From an uncultured Oscillospiraceae bacterium (GTDB lineage Bacteria; Bacillota; Clostridia; Oscillospirales; Oscillospiraceae): a DNA stretch of 39,690 bases. The translations under genes were made by a program, and so were the position numbers. Where the stretch lies: contig CAJOQP010000025.1 in assembly GCA_905236515.1 (NCBI GenBank), positions 1-39,690 on the forward strand, written 5' to 3'. The notes below the pieces were generated by a model. The model saw nothing but the letters and a program-made list of their open reading frames with translations, had not been told where the DNA came from and ran no database searches. Of the stretch, positions 17,676 to 25,756 are shown in pieces (position 1 is the first letter of the stretch; each line of letters opens with the position of its first letter).

Positions 17676-20258
17676 ATGGAACAATTTACCGTTACAGGAA
17701 TGAGCTGTGCCGCGTGCCAGGCCCGCGTGGAGAAAGCCGTCTCCGCGGTGGAGGGTGTCTCCTCCTGCAGCGTCAGCCTGCTGACCAACTCCATGGGAGT
17801 GGAAGGCACGGCTTCCCCGGGAGAGATCATCCGCGCCGTAGAGAATGCCGGTTACGGGGCATCCGTCAAGGGCTCCGGCGCCGATACACAAAGAGGGCTG
17901 TCCGCAAAGATCGCAGAAGAAGAGGCCGCACTGGAAGATCATGAAACACCGGTACTGAAGCGCCGACTCTTCTGGTCCCTGGGTTTTCTGCTCGTTCTGA
18001 TGTACTTTTCCATGGGTCATATGATGTTCGGATGGCCGCTGCCCTCATTCTTCCACGACAACCATGTGGCGATGGGGCTTCTGCAGCTGCTGCTGAGCGC
18101 TGTCATCATGGTCATCAACCAGAAATTCTTTGTCAGCGGGTTCAAAAGCCTTTTTCACCGGGCGCCCAACATGGACACTCTGATCGCACTGGGTTCCAGC
18201 GCCGCTTTCCTATACAGTACCGTGGTGCTGTTCCTGATGACTTATGCACAGGTTCATGGCGGTACTGATGCCGCAATGGTCTATATGGATGAATTCTACT
18301 TTGAATCCGCCGCTATGATCCTTACGCTGATTACCGTAGGAAAAATGCTGGAAGCCCACTCCAAGGGAAAAACGACCGATGCATTAAAGAGCCTGATGAA
18401 ACTGGCACCCAAGACCGCAACGGTAGTTCGCGACGGAAAGGAAGAAATCATTCCGGTGGACAGTGTGCTTTCCGGCGACACTTTTGTGGTCCGCCCCGGT
18501 GAAAACATTCCCGTTGACGGTATCGTGCTGGACGGAACCAGCGCCGTCAATGAATCCGCACTTACCGGAGAGAGCATTCCGGTGGATAAAGCTCCGGGGG
18601 ATACCGTATCCTCCGCCACTCTGAACCAGTCCGGTTTTCTGACCTGCCGCGCGACCCGGGTAGGAGAGGACACTTCTCTTGCCCAGATCATTCAGATGGT
18701 CAGCGATGCCGCTGCCACCAAGGCGCCGGTCGCCAAGCTGGCGGATACCATCTCCGGGGTCTTTGTGCCGGTGGTCATCGGGATCGCCATCATTACAATC
18801 CTGGCATGGCTTCTGGCGGGAAGAGAAATCGGATTCGCTCTGGCCCGCGGCATCTGCGTTCTGGTCGTCAGCTGCCCCTGCGCACTGGGCCTTGCCACAC
18901 CGGTAGCGATCATGGTAGGCAATGGCATGGGGGCGAAAAACGGCATTCTGTTCAAAACCGCCGAATCCATGCAGGAAGCCGGCAATTCCGAGATCGTGGT
19001 ACTGGACAAGACCGGGACCATCACCCGCGGCGAGCCCGAAGTAACGGACATCTTCCCCGCAGAGGGGATCGACGAAACGGATCTGTTGGAGACGGCATAT
19101 GCCCTGGAAGGAAAGAGCGAACATCCTCTTGCCACAGCCATCGTGAGAAAAGCGGAGGAGCTGGATCTGGACCGCTATGATGTCTTGGATTTCCAGGCAC
19201 TTCCCGGAAACGGCCTGTCTGCCGTGCTGGACGACGAAACGATCCTCGGCGGAAGCATGAAATATATTGCCGGCCAGATCACGGTTCCCGATCCCGCTCT
19301 CAAGGCAGCGGAAGCGCTGGCTGCTCAGGGAAAGACTCCCCTGCTCTTCGTGCGGGAGAAGGAATATATCGGCACCATTGCGGTGGCAGATGTAATGAAG
19401 GATGACAGCGCCGAGGCGATCCGCGAACTGAAGGACATGGGGGTCCATGTGGTCATGCTTACCGGAGACAATGAGAAGACTGCTCAGGCCATTGGCACAC
19501 AGGCCGGCGTGGATGAAGTGATCGCCGATGTTCTTCCGGACGGGAAAGAAGCGGTGATCCGCATGCTTCAGGAAAAAGGAAAGGTCGCCATGGTCGGCGA
19601 CGGAATCAACGATGCTCCTGCACTGACGAGAGCGGATATCGGAATCGCCATCGGAGCCGGAACCGATGTCGCCATCGATGCTGCAGACATCGTTCTCATG
19701 AAAAGCCGCCTCTCCGATGTAGCCGCCGCCATCCGTCTCAGCCGGGAAACTTATAAAAACATTCTGGAGAACCTGTTCTGGGCTCTGATCTACAACTCTC
19801 TGCTGATCCCTCTGGCCGCCGGTGTCTATGTGAAGTCCCTTGGGCTGACCATGAACCCCATGCTCGGCGCGGCAGCCATGAGCCTGTCCAGTTTCTGCGT
19901 TGTCACCAATGCCCTTCGTCTGAACCTTATGAATATCTATGACCCAAAGCACGATAAGAAGATCAAACATAAGAAACGTTCTTCGGATCCCTTGAAGACT
20001 TATGATCCGGAGCGTACAATAAAGGAAGAAACAAAGGAAGAGGAAATCATGAAAAAAACATTGACTATTGAAGGAATGATGTGCCCGCACTGCGAGGCCT
20101 CCGTAAAAAAAGCATTGGAGGAACTTGACGGGGTGCTTTCTGCAGAGGTCAGTCATGAGGCAGGAACTGCTGTTGTCTCCATGAACGATCCTGTTGCAGA
20201 TGAGGTTCTTAAAAGCGCAGTAGAGGCGAAAGACTATACTGTCACCGGGATCGAGTGA
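17676..20258 (+). CDS. copA: Copper-translocating P1B-type ATPase with N- and C-terminal HMA domains
   Basis: N-terminal [17 protein letters not shown] in [71 protein letters not shown]-terminal [18 protein letters not shown]. Confidence 0.96.
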   Translation: MEQFTVTGMSCAACQARVEKAVSAVEGVSSCSVSLLTNSMGVEGTASPGEIIRAVENAGYGASVKGSGADTQRGLSAKIAEEEAALEDHETPVLKRRLFWSLGFLLVLMYFSMGHMMFGWPLPSFFHDNHVAMGLLQLLLSAVIMVINQKFFVSGFKSLFHRAPNMDTLIALGSSAAFLYSTVVLFLMTYAQVHGGTDAAMVYMDEFYFESAAMILTLITVGKMLEAHSKGKTTDALKSLMKLAPKTATVVRDGKEEIIPVDSVLSGDTFVVRPGENIPVDGIVLDGTSAVNESALTGESIPVDKAPGDTVSSATLNQSGFLTCRATRVGEDTSLAQIIQMVSDAAATKAPVAKLADTISGVFVPVVIGIAIITILAWLLAGREIGFALARGICVLVVSCPCALGLATPVAIMVGNGMGAKNGILFKTAESMQEAGNSEIVVLDKTGTITRGEPEVTDIFPAEGIDETDLLETAYALEGKSEHPLATAIVRKAEELDLDRYDVLDFQALPGNGLSAVLDDETILGGSMKYIAGQITVPDPALKAAEALAAQGKTPLLFVREKEYIGTIAVADVMKDDSAEAIRELKDMGVHVVMLTGDNEKTAQAIGTQAGVDEVIADVLPDGKEAVIRMLQEKGKVAMVGDGINDAPALTRADIGIAIGAGTDVAIDAADIVLMKSRLSDVAAAIRLSRETYKNILENLFWALIYNSLLIPLAAGVYVKSLGLTMNPMLGAAAMSLSSFCVVTNALRLNLMNIYDPKHDKKIKHKKRSSDPLKTYDPERTIKEETKEEEIMKKTLTIEGMMCPHCEASVKKALEELDGVLSAEVSHEAGTAVVSMNDPVADEVLKSAVEAKDYTVTGIE
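20049..20258 (+). CDS. Possible CopZ-like chaperone made from an internal start inside copA (hypothesis)
   Basis: In frame with copA; ATG at 20049 preceded by AAGGAAGAGG; encodes a complete 69-aa HMA domain [21 protein letters not shown]... Confidence 0.35.
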   Translation: MKKTLTIEGMMCPHCEASVKKALEELDGVLSAEVSHEAGTAVVSMNDPVADEVLKSAVEAKDYTVTGIE

Positions 20259-20270
20259 TCCTGCGATAAA

Positions 20271-20322
20271 GGCCCCGGAACTCCGATCACCATACAGTGA
20301 ACAGGTTCCGGGGCTTTTTCTT
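20271..20322 (+). terminator. Rho-independent terminator after copA
   Basis: GCCCCGGAAC ... GTTCCGGGGC TTTTTCTTCTT. Confidence 0.8.
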
Positions 20323-20339
20323 CTTGGAGTATTCACTTT

Positions 20340-21149
20340 ATGACACTTTCTTCAACAACAAAACAAGGATTCACGACCTATCAACTGAAGATTCTGGCGG
20401 TCGTCACCATGACATTGGATCACATCTACAGCTATCTTGGCGGCAGTCTTCCGATTCCGTTCTGGTTCGGTCTGCTCGGACGTCTGGCTGCACCGCTGTT
20501 CCTGTTTTGTGTGGCAAAAGGGGTCTATTATACACACGACCGCGCAGCATACTGCCGCAGGCTTTATATCGCGGCAGTCCTGATGGGGCTGGGAAACTGG
20601 CTGGTAAATCATTATTTGACCATTCCCCACGGTGTTACCATCGAAAACCACATTTTCAGCACCCTGTTCTACACGGTTTATTTCCTGTCCGTTCTGGAGT
20701 GGCTCCGGGACCGGAGAAAAGACCGCGACACTCCGCTTCAGGCTGCTGCTCTGCTCGTCCTTCCGTTTCTTCTTGCAGCTGCAGAACACTATCTGCCGGA
20801 CGGATGGATCCAGACGCTGGCTGGAATCGTTGTCCCGTCTCCGTTTGATGTGGAGGGAGGTTTCTTATGGGTTCTGGCTGGGATCGGAATCTATTACACC
20901 ATGGAAAAACGTTCCTCTCTTGCCCTCTTCTACCTTGCGGTCTGCGGGTTGTTCTTTGCCGGAGAGGTTTCCTATGGTTTTACTCTGAAAAACCTGTTTA
21001 CAGAAAACTACCAGTGGTTCATGATCATCGCGCTTCCTTTTATGCTGCAGTATAACGAACAGAAAGGACGGAGCAGCAAATGGTTTTTCTACCTCTATTA
21101 TCCTGCTCATATATATGTCCTAGCAGCACTTGCTGTTCTTCTTAAATAA
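20340..21149 (+). CDS. TraX family membrane protein
   Basis: LKILAVVTMTLDHIYSYLG...FGLLGRLAAPLFLFCVAKGVYYTHDRAAYCRRLYIAAVLMGLGNWLVN, the TraX family pattern. Confidence 0.85.
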   Translation: MTLSSTTKQGFTTYQLKILAVVTMTLDHIYSYLGGSLPIPFWFGLLGRLAAPLFLFCVAKGVYYTHDRAAYCRRLYIAAVLMGLGNWLVNHYLTIPHGVTIENHIFSTLFYTVYFLSVLEWLRDRRKDRDTPLQAAALLVLPFLLAAAEHYLPDGWIQTLAGIVVPSPFDVEGGFLWVLAGIGIYYTMEKRSSLALFYLAVCGLFFAGEVSYGFTLKNLFTENYQWFMIIALPFMLQYNEQKGRSSKWFFYLYYPAHIYVLAALAVLLK

Positions 21150-21186
21150 AAAACTCTGGGATCTCGGAAATCCCAGAGTTTTTTCA
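21147..21186. terminator. Bidirectional Rho-independent terminator between convergent genes
   Basis: AAAAAACTCTGGGAT-ctcgga-AATCCCAGAGTTTTTT. Confidence 0.85.
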
Positions 21187-21188
21187 AT

Positions 21189-22424
21189 TCAGTTTCGAAT
21201 CAGCGCCACCGCCACGTCATTGACGTTCGTCCCGGTCGGTCCGGTCACAATGAGACCTCCCACGGTCTGAAGCGCATGATAGGCGTCGTTGGTTTTCAGG
21301 ACCTCTGCGACATCCAAGCCATGTGCCCTGAGACTTTCCACTGTGGTGCCGTCCACATATCCGCCGGCCGCATCACACGGGCCGTCCGTCCCGTCGCTTC
21401 CAACAGAAAAAACTGCGGCGCCATCTATTCCGGCAATCCCCGGAGCTGCGGCCAGTGCAAGCTCCTGATTGCGTCCTCCTAGACCATGCCCGGTAAGATG
21501 AACCACCGTCTCGCCTCCTGCCAGAAACGCCAAAGCCCGGTCGCCGCCGGCATGCGTCTTCAGAATGCTCGCAAGAACGCTTCCGGCTTCTCTTGCCTCA
21601 CAACAAAGCTGATCGGTAAGCAGAATAGGCTCATATCCCAATTCTTGTGCAGCCTTTGCCGCCGCATTGCAGAGTTCCCGTACAGACCCGTTGATATGGG
21701 TCTCCACATTATCCAGGCTTTTTGGCGTTTCGATCTCCAAAAGCTCTTCTGCCTCTTTGGATAACCGGATAGAATATTTATTTACAACGGCTTTTGCTTC
21801 TTCGCACGTACTGCGGTCCGGATACGCCGGACCGCTTGCGATCATATCCAGAGGATCTCCCAGAATATCACTGAGGACAATACTGAGCACTTTTGCCGGC
21901 GCGCATGCCTGCGCGAATTTTCCGCCTTTGACACTGCTGAGTCGTTTTCTCAGGGTATTCATTTCCACGATATCCGCGCCGCTGGCCAGCAGCTGTCGGG
22001 TAACATCCTGCAGTTCCTCCCCAGGGATCAGCGGGCTTTCAAACAGCGCGCTGCCTCCTCCGGACAGCAGAAAGATCACACGATCCTCCGCGGTGAGGTT
22101 TTTTACCATATCCAGAGCTTTCCTTGTTGACTGAAAACTGTTCTCATCCGGCACCGGGTGTCCGGCCTCGCAGCATTCTACGCCCGGAATCTCTCCCATG
22201 ACATGGTCGTACTTCGTAATAACGATACCGCCGTCCACTTTTGCCAGCACATCTACCGCCGCTTTTGCCATCTGCCAGGCCGCCTTGCCCGTGGCCACCA
22301 GAAGTGTCTTTCCTGTCCCGGGTTTAAATTCTTTCAGCGCCTTTCGAACTGCTTCATCCGGAAGCACCGACTGAATGCTTTGCCGGACGATCTGATCGGC
22401 ATCTTCTCTAAGTGTAGGATTCAT
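21189..22424 (-). CDS. Glycerate 2-kinase (DUF4147/MOFRL family)
   Basis: ALKEFKPGTGKTLLVATGKAAWQMAKAAVDVL, FLLSGGGSALFESPL, MNTLRKRLSSVKGGKFA, LSDILGDPLDMIASGP, GHGLGGRNQELALAAA, SVGSDGTDGPCDAAGGYVD. Confidence 0.93.
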   Translation of the reverse strand: MNPTLREDADQIVRQSIQSVLPDEAVRKALKEFKPGTGKTLLVATGKAAWQMAKAAVDVLAKVDGGIVITKYDHVMGEIPGVECCEAGHPVPDENSFQSTRKALDMVKNLTAEDRVIFLLSGGGSALFESPLIPGEELQDVTRQLLASGADIVEMNTLRKRLSSVKGGKFAQACAPAKVLSIVLSDILGDPLDMIASGPAYPDRSTCEEAKAVVNKYSIRLSKEAEELLEIETPKSLDNVETHINGSVRELCNAAAKAAQELGYEPILLTDQLCCEAREAGSVLASILKTHAGGDRALAFLAGGETVVHLTGHGLGGRNQELALAAAPGIAGIDGAAVFSVGSDGTDGPCDAAGGYVDGTTVESLRAHGLDVAEVLKTNDAYHALQTVGGLIVTGPTGTNVNDVAVALIRN

Positions 22425-22443
22425 CTAATTTCTCACCTTCTGA

Positions 22444-22486
22444 AAAAGGCTGGCACCGACGCTTGTGCCCCGATGCCAGTCCCTGT
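22444..22486 (-). terminator. Likely Rho-independent terminator after the surface-protein gene
   Basis: Stem GGCTGGCA (22448-22455) / TGCCAGTCC (22474-22482); flanked by T-tract in reverse orientation (GCCTTTTTCA). Confidence 0.6.
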
Positions 22487-22492
22487 TTTTCG

Positions 22493-24274
22493 TTATTTGG
22501 TTTCTTTCTCGTCGTTCTTCTCCGAGGCCGACTTCTTTGCTCTCGCTTTTTTTCTCCGGTACAACAGCAGCCCGATCAGTGCACAGACCGCCACTGCGAT
22601 GGCGACATCCACGGCAAGCTGTTTTTTGGCCGATTTGTTTTCCGCAGCTTCTGCTGTGTCGTCCTCTTCCGAATTGACAACGATCTCCGTTGGCGTCAGT
22701 TCGACCTGCCCGTTCTCACCGAAAGTGGTAGCACATTCATAATAGGTATCGAATTCACCGCGGTCGATGACATCCCAGTTTACCTCATTGCTCGCATCTG
22801 CTGCGATACTGCTGTTCAGTTGATTGGTAACCGTGACCGTGAAGGTGCTGTTTCCGGACACGACCGTCTCACCGTTTTTCATGACCGTGACGGCATTGCC
22901 GTTGGGGTCTTCGATCGATGCGCCCTCTTCCATGCTGAGATTGGCGATCGTACTGTTGGCGGTAACGATCCATTTGGAATCGCCGCCGATGCTGACACTG
23001 ATATTGTCTTCCTGCTTTTCTTCTTCCTCTTCCGCTTCTTTTAAGGCGATGGTGCCCATGTATGTGGACCCATCCAGAAGATACAGGTCCAAAGAGCTGA
23101 TGGTATCTACAGAAATGTCTCCAGTGAGCGTCTCGTTCCTTGCCGTGAACTTCACTTTGCCGCCGTTGGCCCCTGCGGTTCCCCAGTTATTGGAGTTGTT
23201 TCCTTCAATGCGCAGCAGTTTTGCTTCTTTGCTGTCAAAATCCAGAACGGAGCCGGACAGCAGGATGTTGGCGTTCGTGTTGGTGACATAGAACATCGCA
23301 CCGGATGTAATGGCACTGGTAAGCTGGGAGTTTACCGCCTGGAATGTAGCGGTTTCGCCCGTTGCTGCTTCCGCATCCCCGGACGTGGACTGATAGATAA
23401 TGATGCCGTTGGCCACCGGGTCGCTGGCCGTTTTTCCCTCTATCGTGCTCTTCAGATCCGAATTGAATATCAAAATGGTATTCAGACCTTCCATGCCGGC
23501 GATCTGACTGCCGTTGGCGGTACCGGTCACGTGGTCCACCTGGATATTGCCCGTGGAATACAGCAGGGGCGAACCGCTTCCCGTTGTATTCAGGCTGCTG
23601 TTTGTCGCAGAGATCTTGCCGCCGCCTCGGTCTGTTGCAATGGCTGCACAATGCTCGCCCATGGTAGTGATGCTGATATCATCGGCGATAATCGTTCCGC
23701 CGTAAGTGGCGTCCATGCCGCGGGAATTGTTTCCACTGGTGTGGATCGCATTGCCTTTGGCAAACACCTCTGCTTTGTCGGTGGAAAAGATTCCGTTGGA
23801 TCCCTCGCTCTCCGAGGTAAGGTCGCTGTTGGATATCGCTCCGTGCGTGTTCTCTCCAGTTGCAAGGAAGATGGAGTTGATCCCGTAGAAATTGCAGTTG
23901 TCTCCGTTGGTGTCGTCCCCGGTCTTATGAAGTGTCCCGTTGGTTACGCTGAGAACACCACCTGCCTGAACGAGCGCGGCGTTCTGATCCGGATCCGTTG
24001 CTCCGATGGAGGCATCGCGTGAGGCCAGCTGCTGGCCGGCACCTACGGAAAGAACGCCATTGAGCGCTCCGGTATAATCATAGGTCATCGTGTCTGCGCC
24101 GCCGCTGGGAGGCGCACCCGCTCCTTCCGGAGAGGTACCCATTCCGCCCGGTGGTGTTCCATCCGGTGCCGCCGGAGGAGCGACCGTTGCTGCCGCACTC
24201 ATGGAGAACGACAGAACCGTCAGACTCAGTACGAGGGCAAGTATCCGTATCTTTCGTTTCTTCGATTTATACAC
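22493..24274 (-). CDS. Predicted cell-surface protein: signal peptide, Pro/Gly-rich linker, β-helix-like repeats, C-terminal TM anchor (function unknown)
   Basis: Start placed at GTG 24274, since AAGGAGAG lies inside the ORF-track N-terminus; RILALVLSLTVLSFSMSAAA signal, PPAAPDGTPPGGMGTSPEGAGAPPSGG linker, repeated S/T/N/G-rich strands, C-terminal AVDVAIAVAVCALIGLLLYRRKKARAKK; no LPXTG. Confidence 0.75.
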   Translation of the reverse strand: MYKSKKRKIRILALVLSLTVLSFSMSAAATVAPPAAPDGTPPGGMGTSPEGAGAPPSGGADTMTYDYTGALNGVLSVGAGQQLASRDASIGATDPDQNAALVQAGGVLSVTNGTLHKTGDDTNGDNCNFYGINSIFLATGENTHGAISNSDLTSESEGSNGIFSTDKAEVFAKGNAIHTSGNNSRGMDATYGGTIIADDISITTMGEHCAAIATDRGGGKISATNSSLNTTGSGSPLLYSTGNIQVDHVTGTANGSQIAGMEGLNTILIFNSDLKSTIEGKTASDPVANGIIIYQSTSGDAEAATGETATFQAVNSQLTSAITSGAMFYVTNTNANILLSGSVLDFDSKEAKLLRIEGNNSNNWGTAGANGGKVKFTARNETLTGDISVDTISSLDLYLLDGSTYMGTIALKEAEEEEEKQEDNISVSIGGDSKWIVTANSTIANLSMEEGASIEDPNGNAVTVMKNGETVVSGNSTFTVTVTNQLNSSIAADASNEVNWDVIDRGEFDTYYECATTFGENGQVELTPTEIVVNSEEDDTAEAAENKSAKKQLAVDVAIAVAVCALIGLLLYRRKKARAKKSASEKNDEKETK

Positions 24275-24372
24275 AGGATCGTCTCTCCTTTTTGGCATTC
24301 TTTTCTTTATTATACTCGTTTCCGTTCACAACAGTTGAAAACTTTTTGCGAACATCCAGATATTTCCTTGTC

Positions 24373-24981
24373 TCATTCCAGCGTCAGGGTTCCCTGCGCC
24401 GTCAGTTCCGGAAGCGGCTGTCCGCCGTAGCTGCCGCCAAAGTTCCAGGTGGCATAGATGGGGCACTGACCGGAAGCAAAGTCGGAAGCGGGAACATAAA
24501 TGTGCGTGTTGCACAGGGTCACCGTATCCGCTCCGGGCGTAGACACATCCACCGGTGCGGAGTCATACACGAACGTCTTGCTCCCTACGCCGATGGTGAT
24601 CCCCTCAGGGCGGGAGCCCGTGTGCAGGGTATAACAATCCAGCAGAACATCGATATAGACGGAAACTTCATCTCCCGCTTCTTCCGCGTACCAGTTCACG
24701 ATCAGGTTCAGCGAGGTCCCGGTCTGTGTCATGAACCCGCCGGAATTGGCTTTCGGGCCGGCAACAGGTTCCGTTTCGCCGGCTCCCTCTTCCGGCTCCT
24801 GCTGCGGTGTCGGTGTCACGACCACGATGGTGGGGGCCGCAGTTGCCTGAGCAGTCGCCTTCGCCTGTGCATTTCTCTTTCCGGTGAAAAGCCTGACTCC
24901 GGTAAGGAGCGCCAGGATCAGCGCCATAACAATGAGCAGCGCCATTATGATGTCGTTCTTGTCATAGTGCGTTTTTCTCAT
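24373..24981 (-). CDS. Membrane-anchored extracytoplasmic protein of unknown function
   Basis: N-terminal TM (IIMALLIVMALILALLTGVRLF), Ala/Thr/Pro linker (AQATAAPTIVVVTPTPQQEPEEG), soluble C-terminal domain of about 130 aa. Confidence 0.75.
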   Translation of the reverse strand: MRKTHYDKNDIIMALLIVMALILALLTGVRLFTGKRNAQAKATAQATAAPTIVVVTPTPQQEPEEGAGETEPVAGPKANSGGFMTQTGTSLNLIVNWYAEEAGDEVSVYIDVLLDCYTLHTGSRPEGITIGVGSKTFVYDSAPVDVSTPGADTVTLCNTHIYVPASDFASGQCPIYATWNFGGSYGGQPLPELTAQGTLTLE

Positions 24982-25030
24982 AAGGTCCCTTTCTTCGCAG
25001 CAGGAACTCTCCTGCCGCCGGTAAAAGCAT

Positions 25031-25756
25031 CTACGCGAGGGATTTTAATGCGGTAACACTGATGGCATTGACCAGCATATGAAGCGCAATGGGACTCCAG
25101 ATGGTCCCGGTACGCTCATACACCCAGCACAACGCCCATGTAGCGGGAATATAGTCGATGATATGAATCAGGTACTTCCAGTCATTTTCTGGAACGACAA
25201 ACTGCCATACGTGCAGAAGCCCGAATAACAGGATCGTGACTGCATAGGCGGCAAAACGGTTTCTCTTTCGCAGTGTCCCGAATACCGCACCGCGAAACAG
25301 CACTTCTTCTGTGATTGGTGCCATAAACACAACGATCCCGAACATGGTTCCGTATCCGTACTGGAGCATATCCTGTACGGCCGAATTGTTTTGATTGTCC
25401 CCGGCGATCCCAAAGGGAAGTTCAATGATTGCCACAAGGTACATCAGCGCCTGCTGAAGGAAATACGCGATCACCACCGTGAACAGCACTCCCCAGAGAC
25501 GGTCGCAGAGAACATCGAAGTTTCTTCGCAGGAACCGGTGGGACAGGAGAAATACGATTGCCGTGCTGACCGCATAATAACATACATTCAGCTGCATCAT
25601 CGTATACGAGATGCCTGCACTGCGAAACAGGAATTCCAGTATCGCGGGCATCAGAAATACATGGATCGGCAGATACAGCAGAAGCAGGACCGTCTCCCAC
25701 CGGCTCATCTGATTCTGAAACTGCAGATAGGGTCTGTCCGGTCTCTTTTCGTTCAT
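25031..25756 (-). CDS. CPBP family intramembrane glutamic endopeptidase
   Basis: EEVLFRGAVFGTLRKR motif plus ILLFGLLHVW and HMLVNAIS; start overlaps the mutS stop (ATGA). Confidence 0.9.
   Translation of the reverse strand: MNEKRPDRPYLQFQNQMSRWETVLLLLYLPIHVFLMPAILEFLFRSAGISYTMMQLNVCYYAVSTAIVFLLSHRFLRRNFDVLCDRLWGVLFTVVIAYFLQQALMYLVAIIELPFGIAGDNQNNSAVQDMLQYGYGTMFGIVVFMAPITEEVLFRGAVFGTLRKRNRFAAYAVTILLFGLLHVWQFVVPENDWKYLIHIIDYIPATWALCWVYERTGTIWSPIALHMLVNAISVTALKSLA

Noticed and set aside
18384-20336. 650-aa ORF antisense to copA
   Set aside because: Fully opposite a clear CopA and His/Gly/Asp-rich as expected of a shadow ORF
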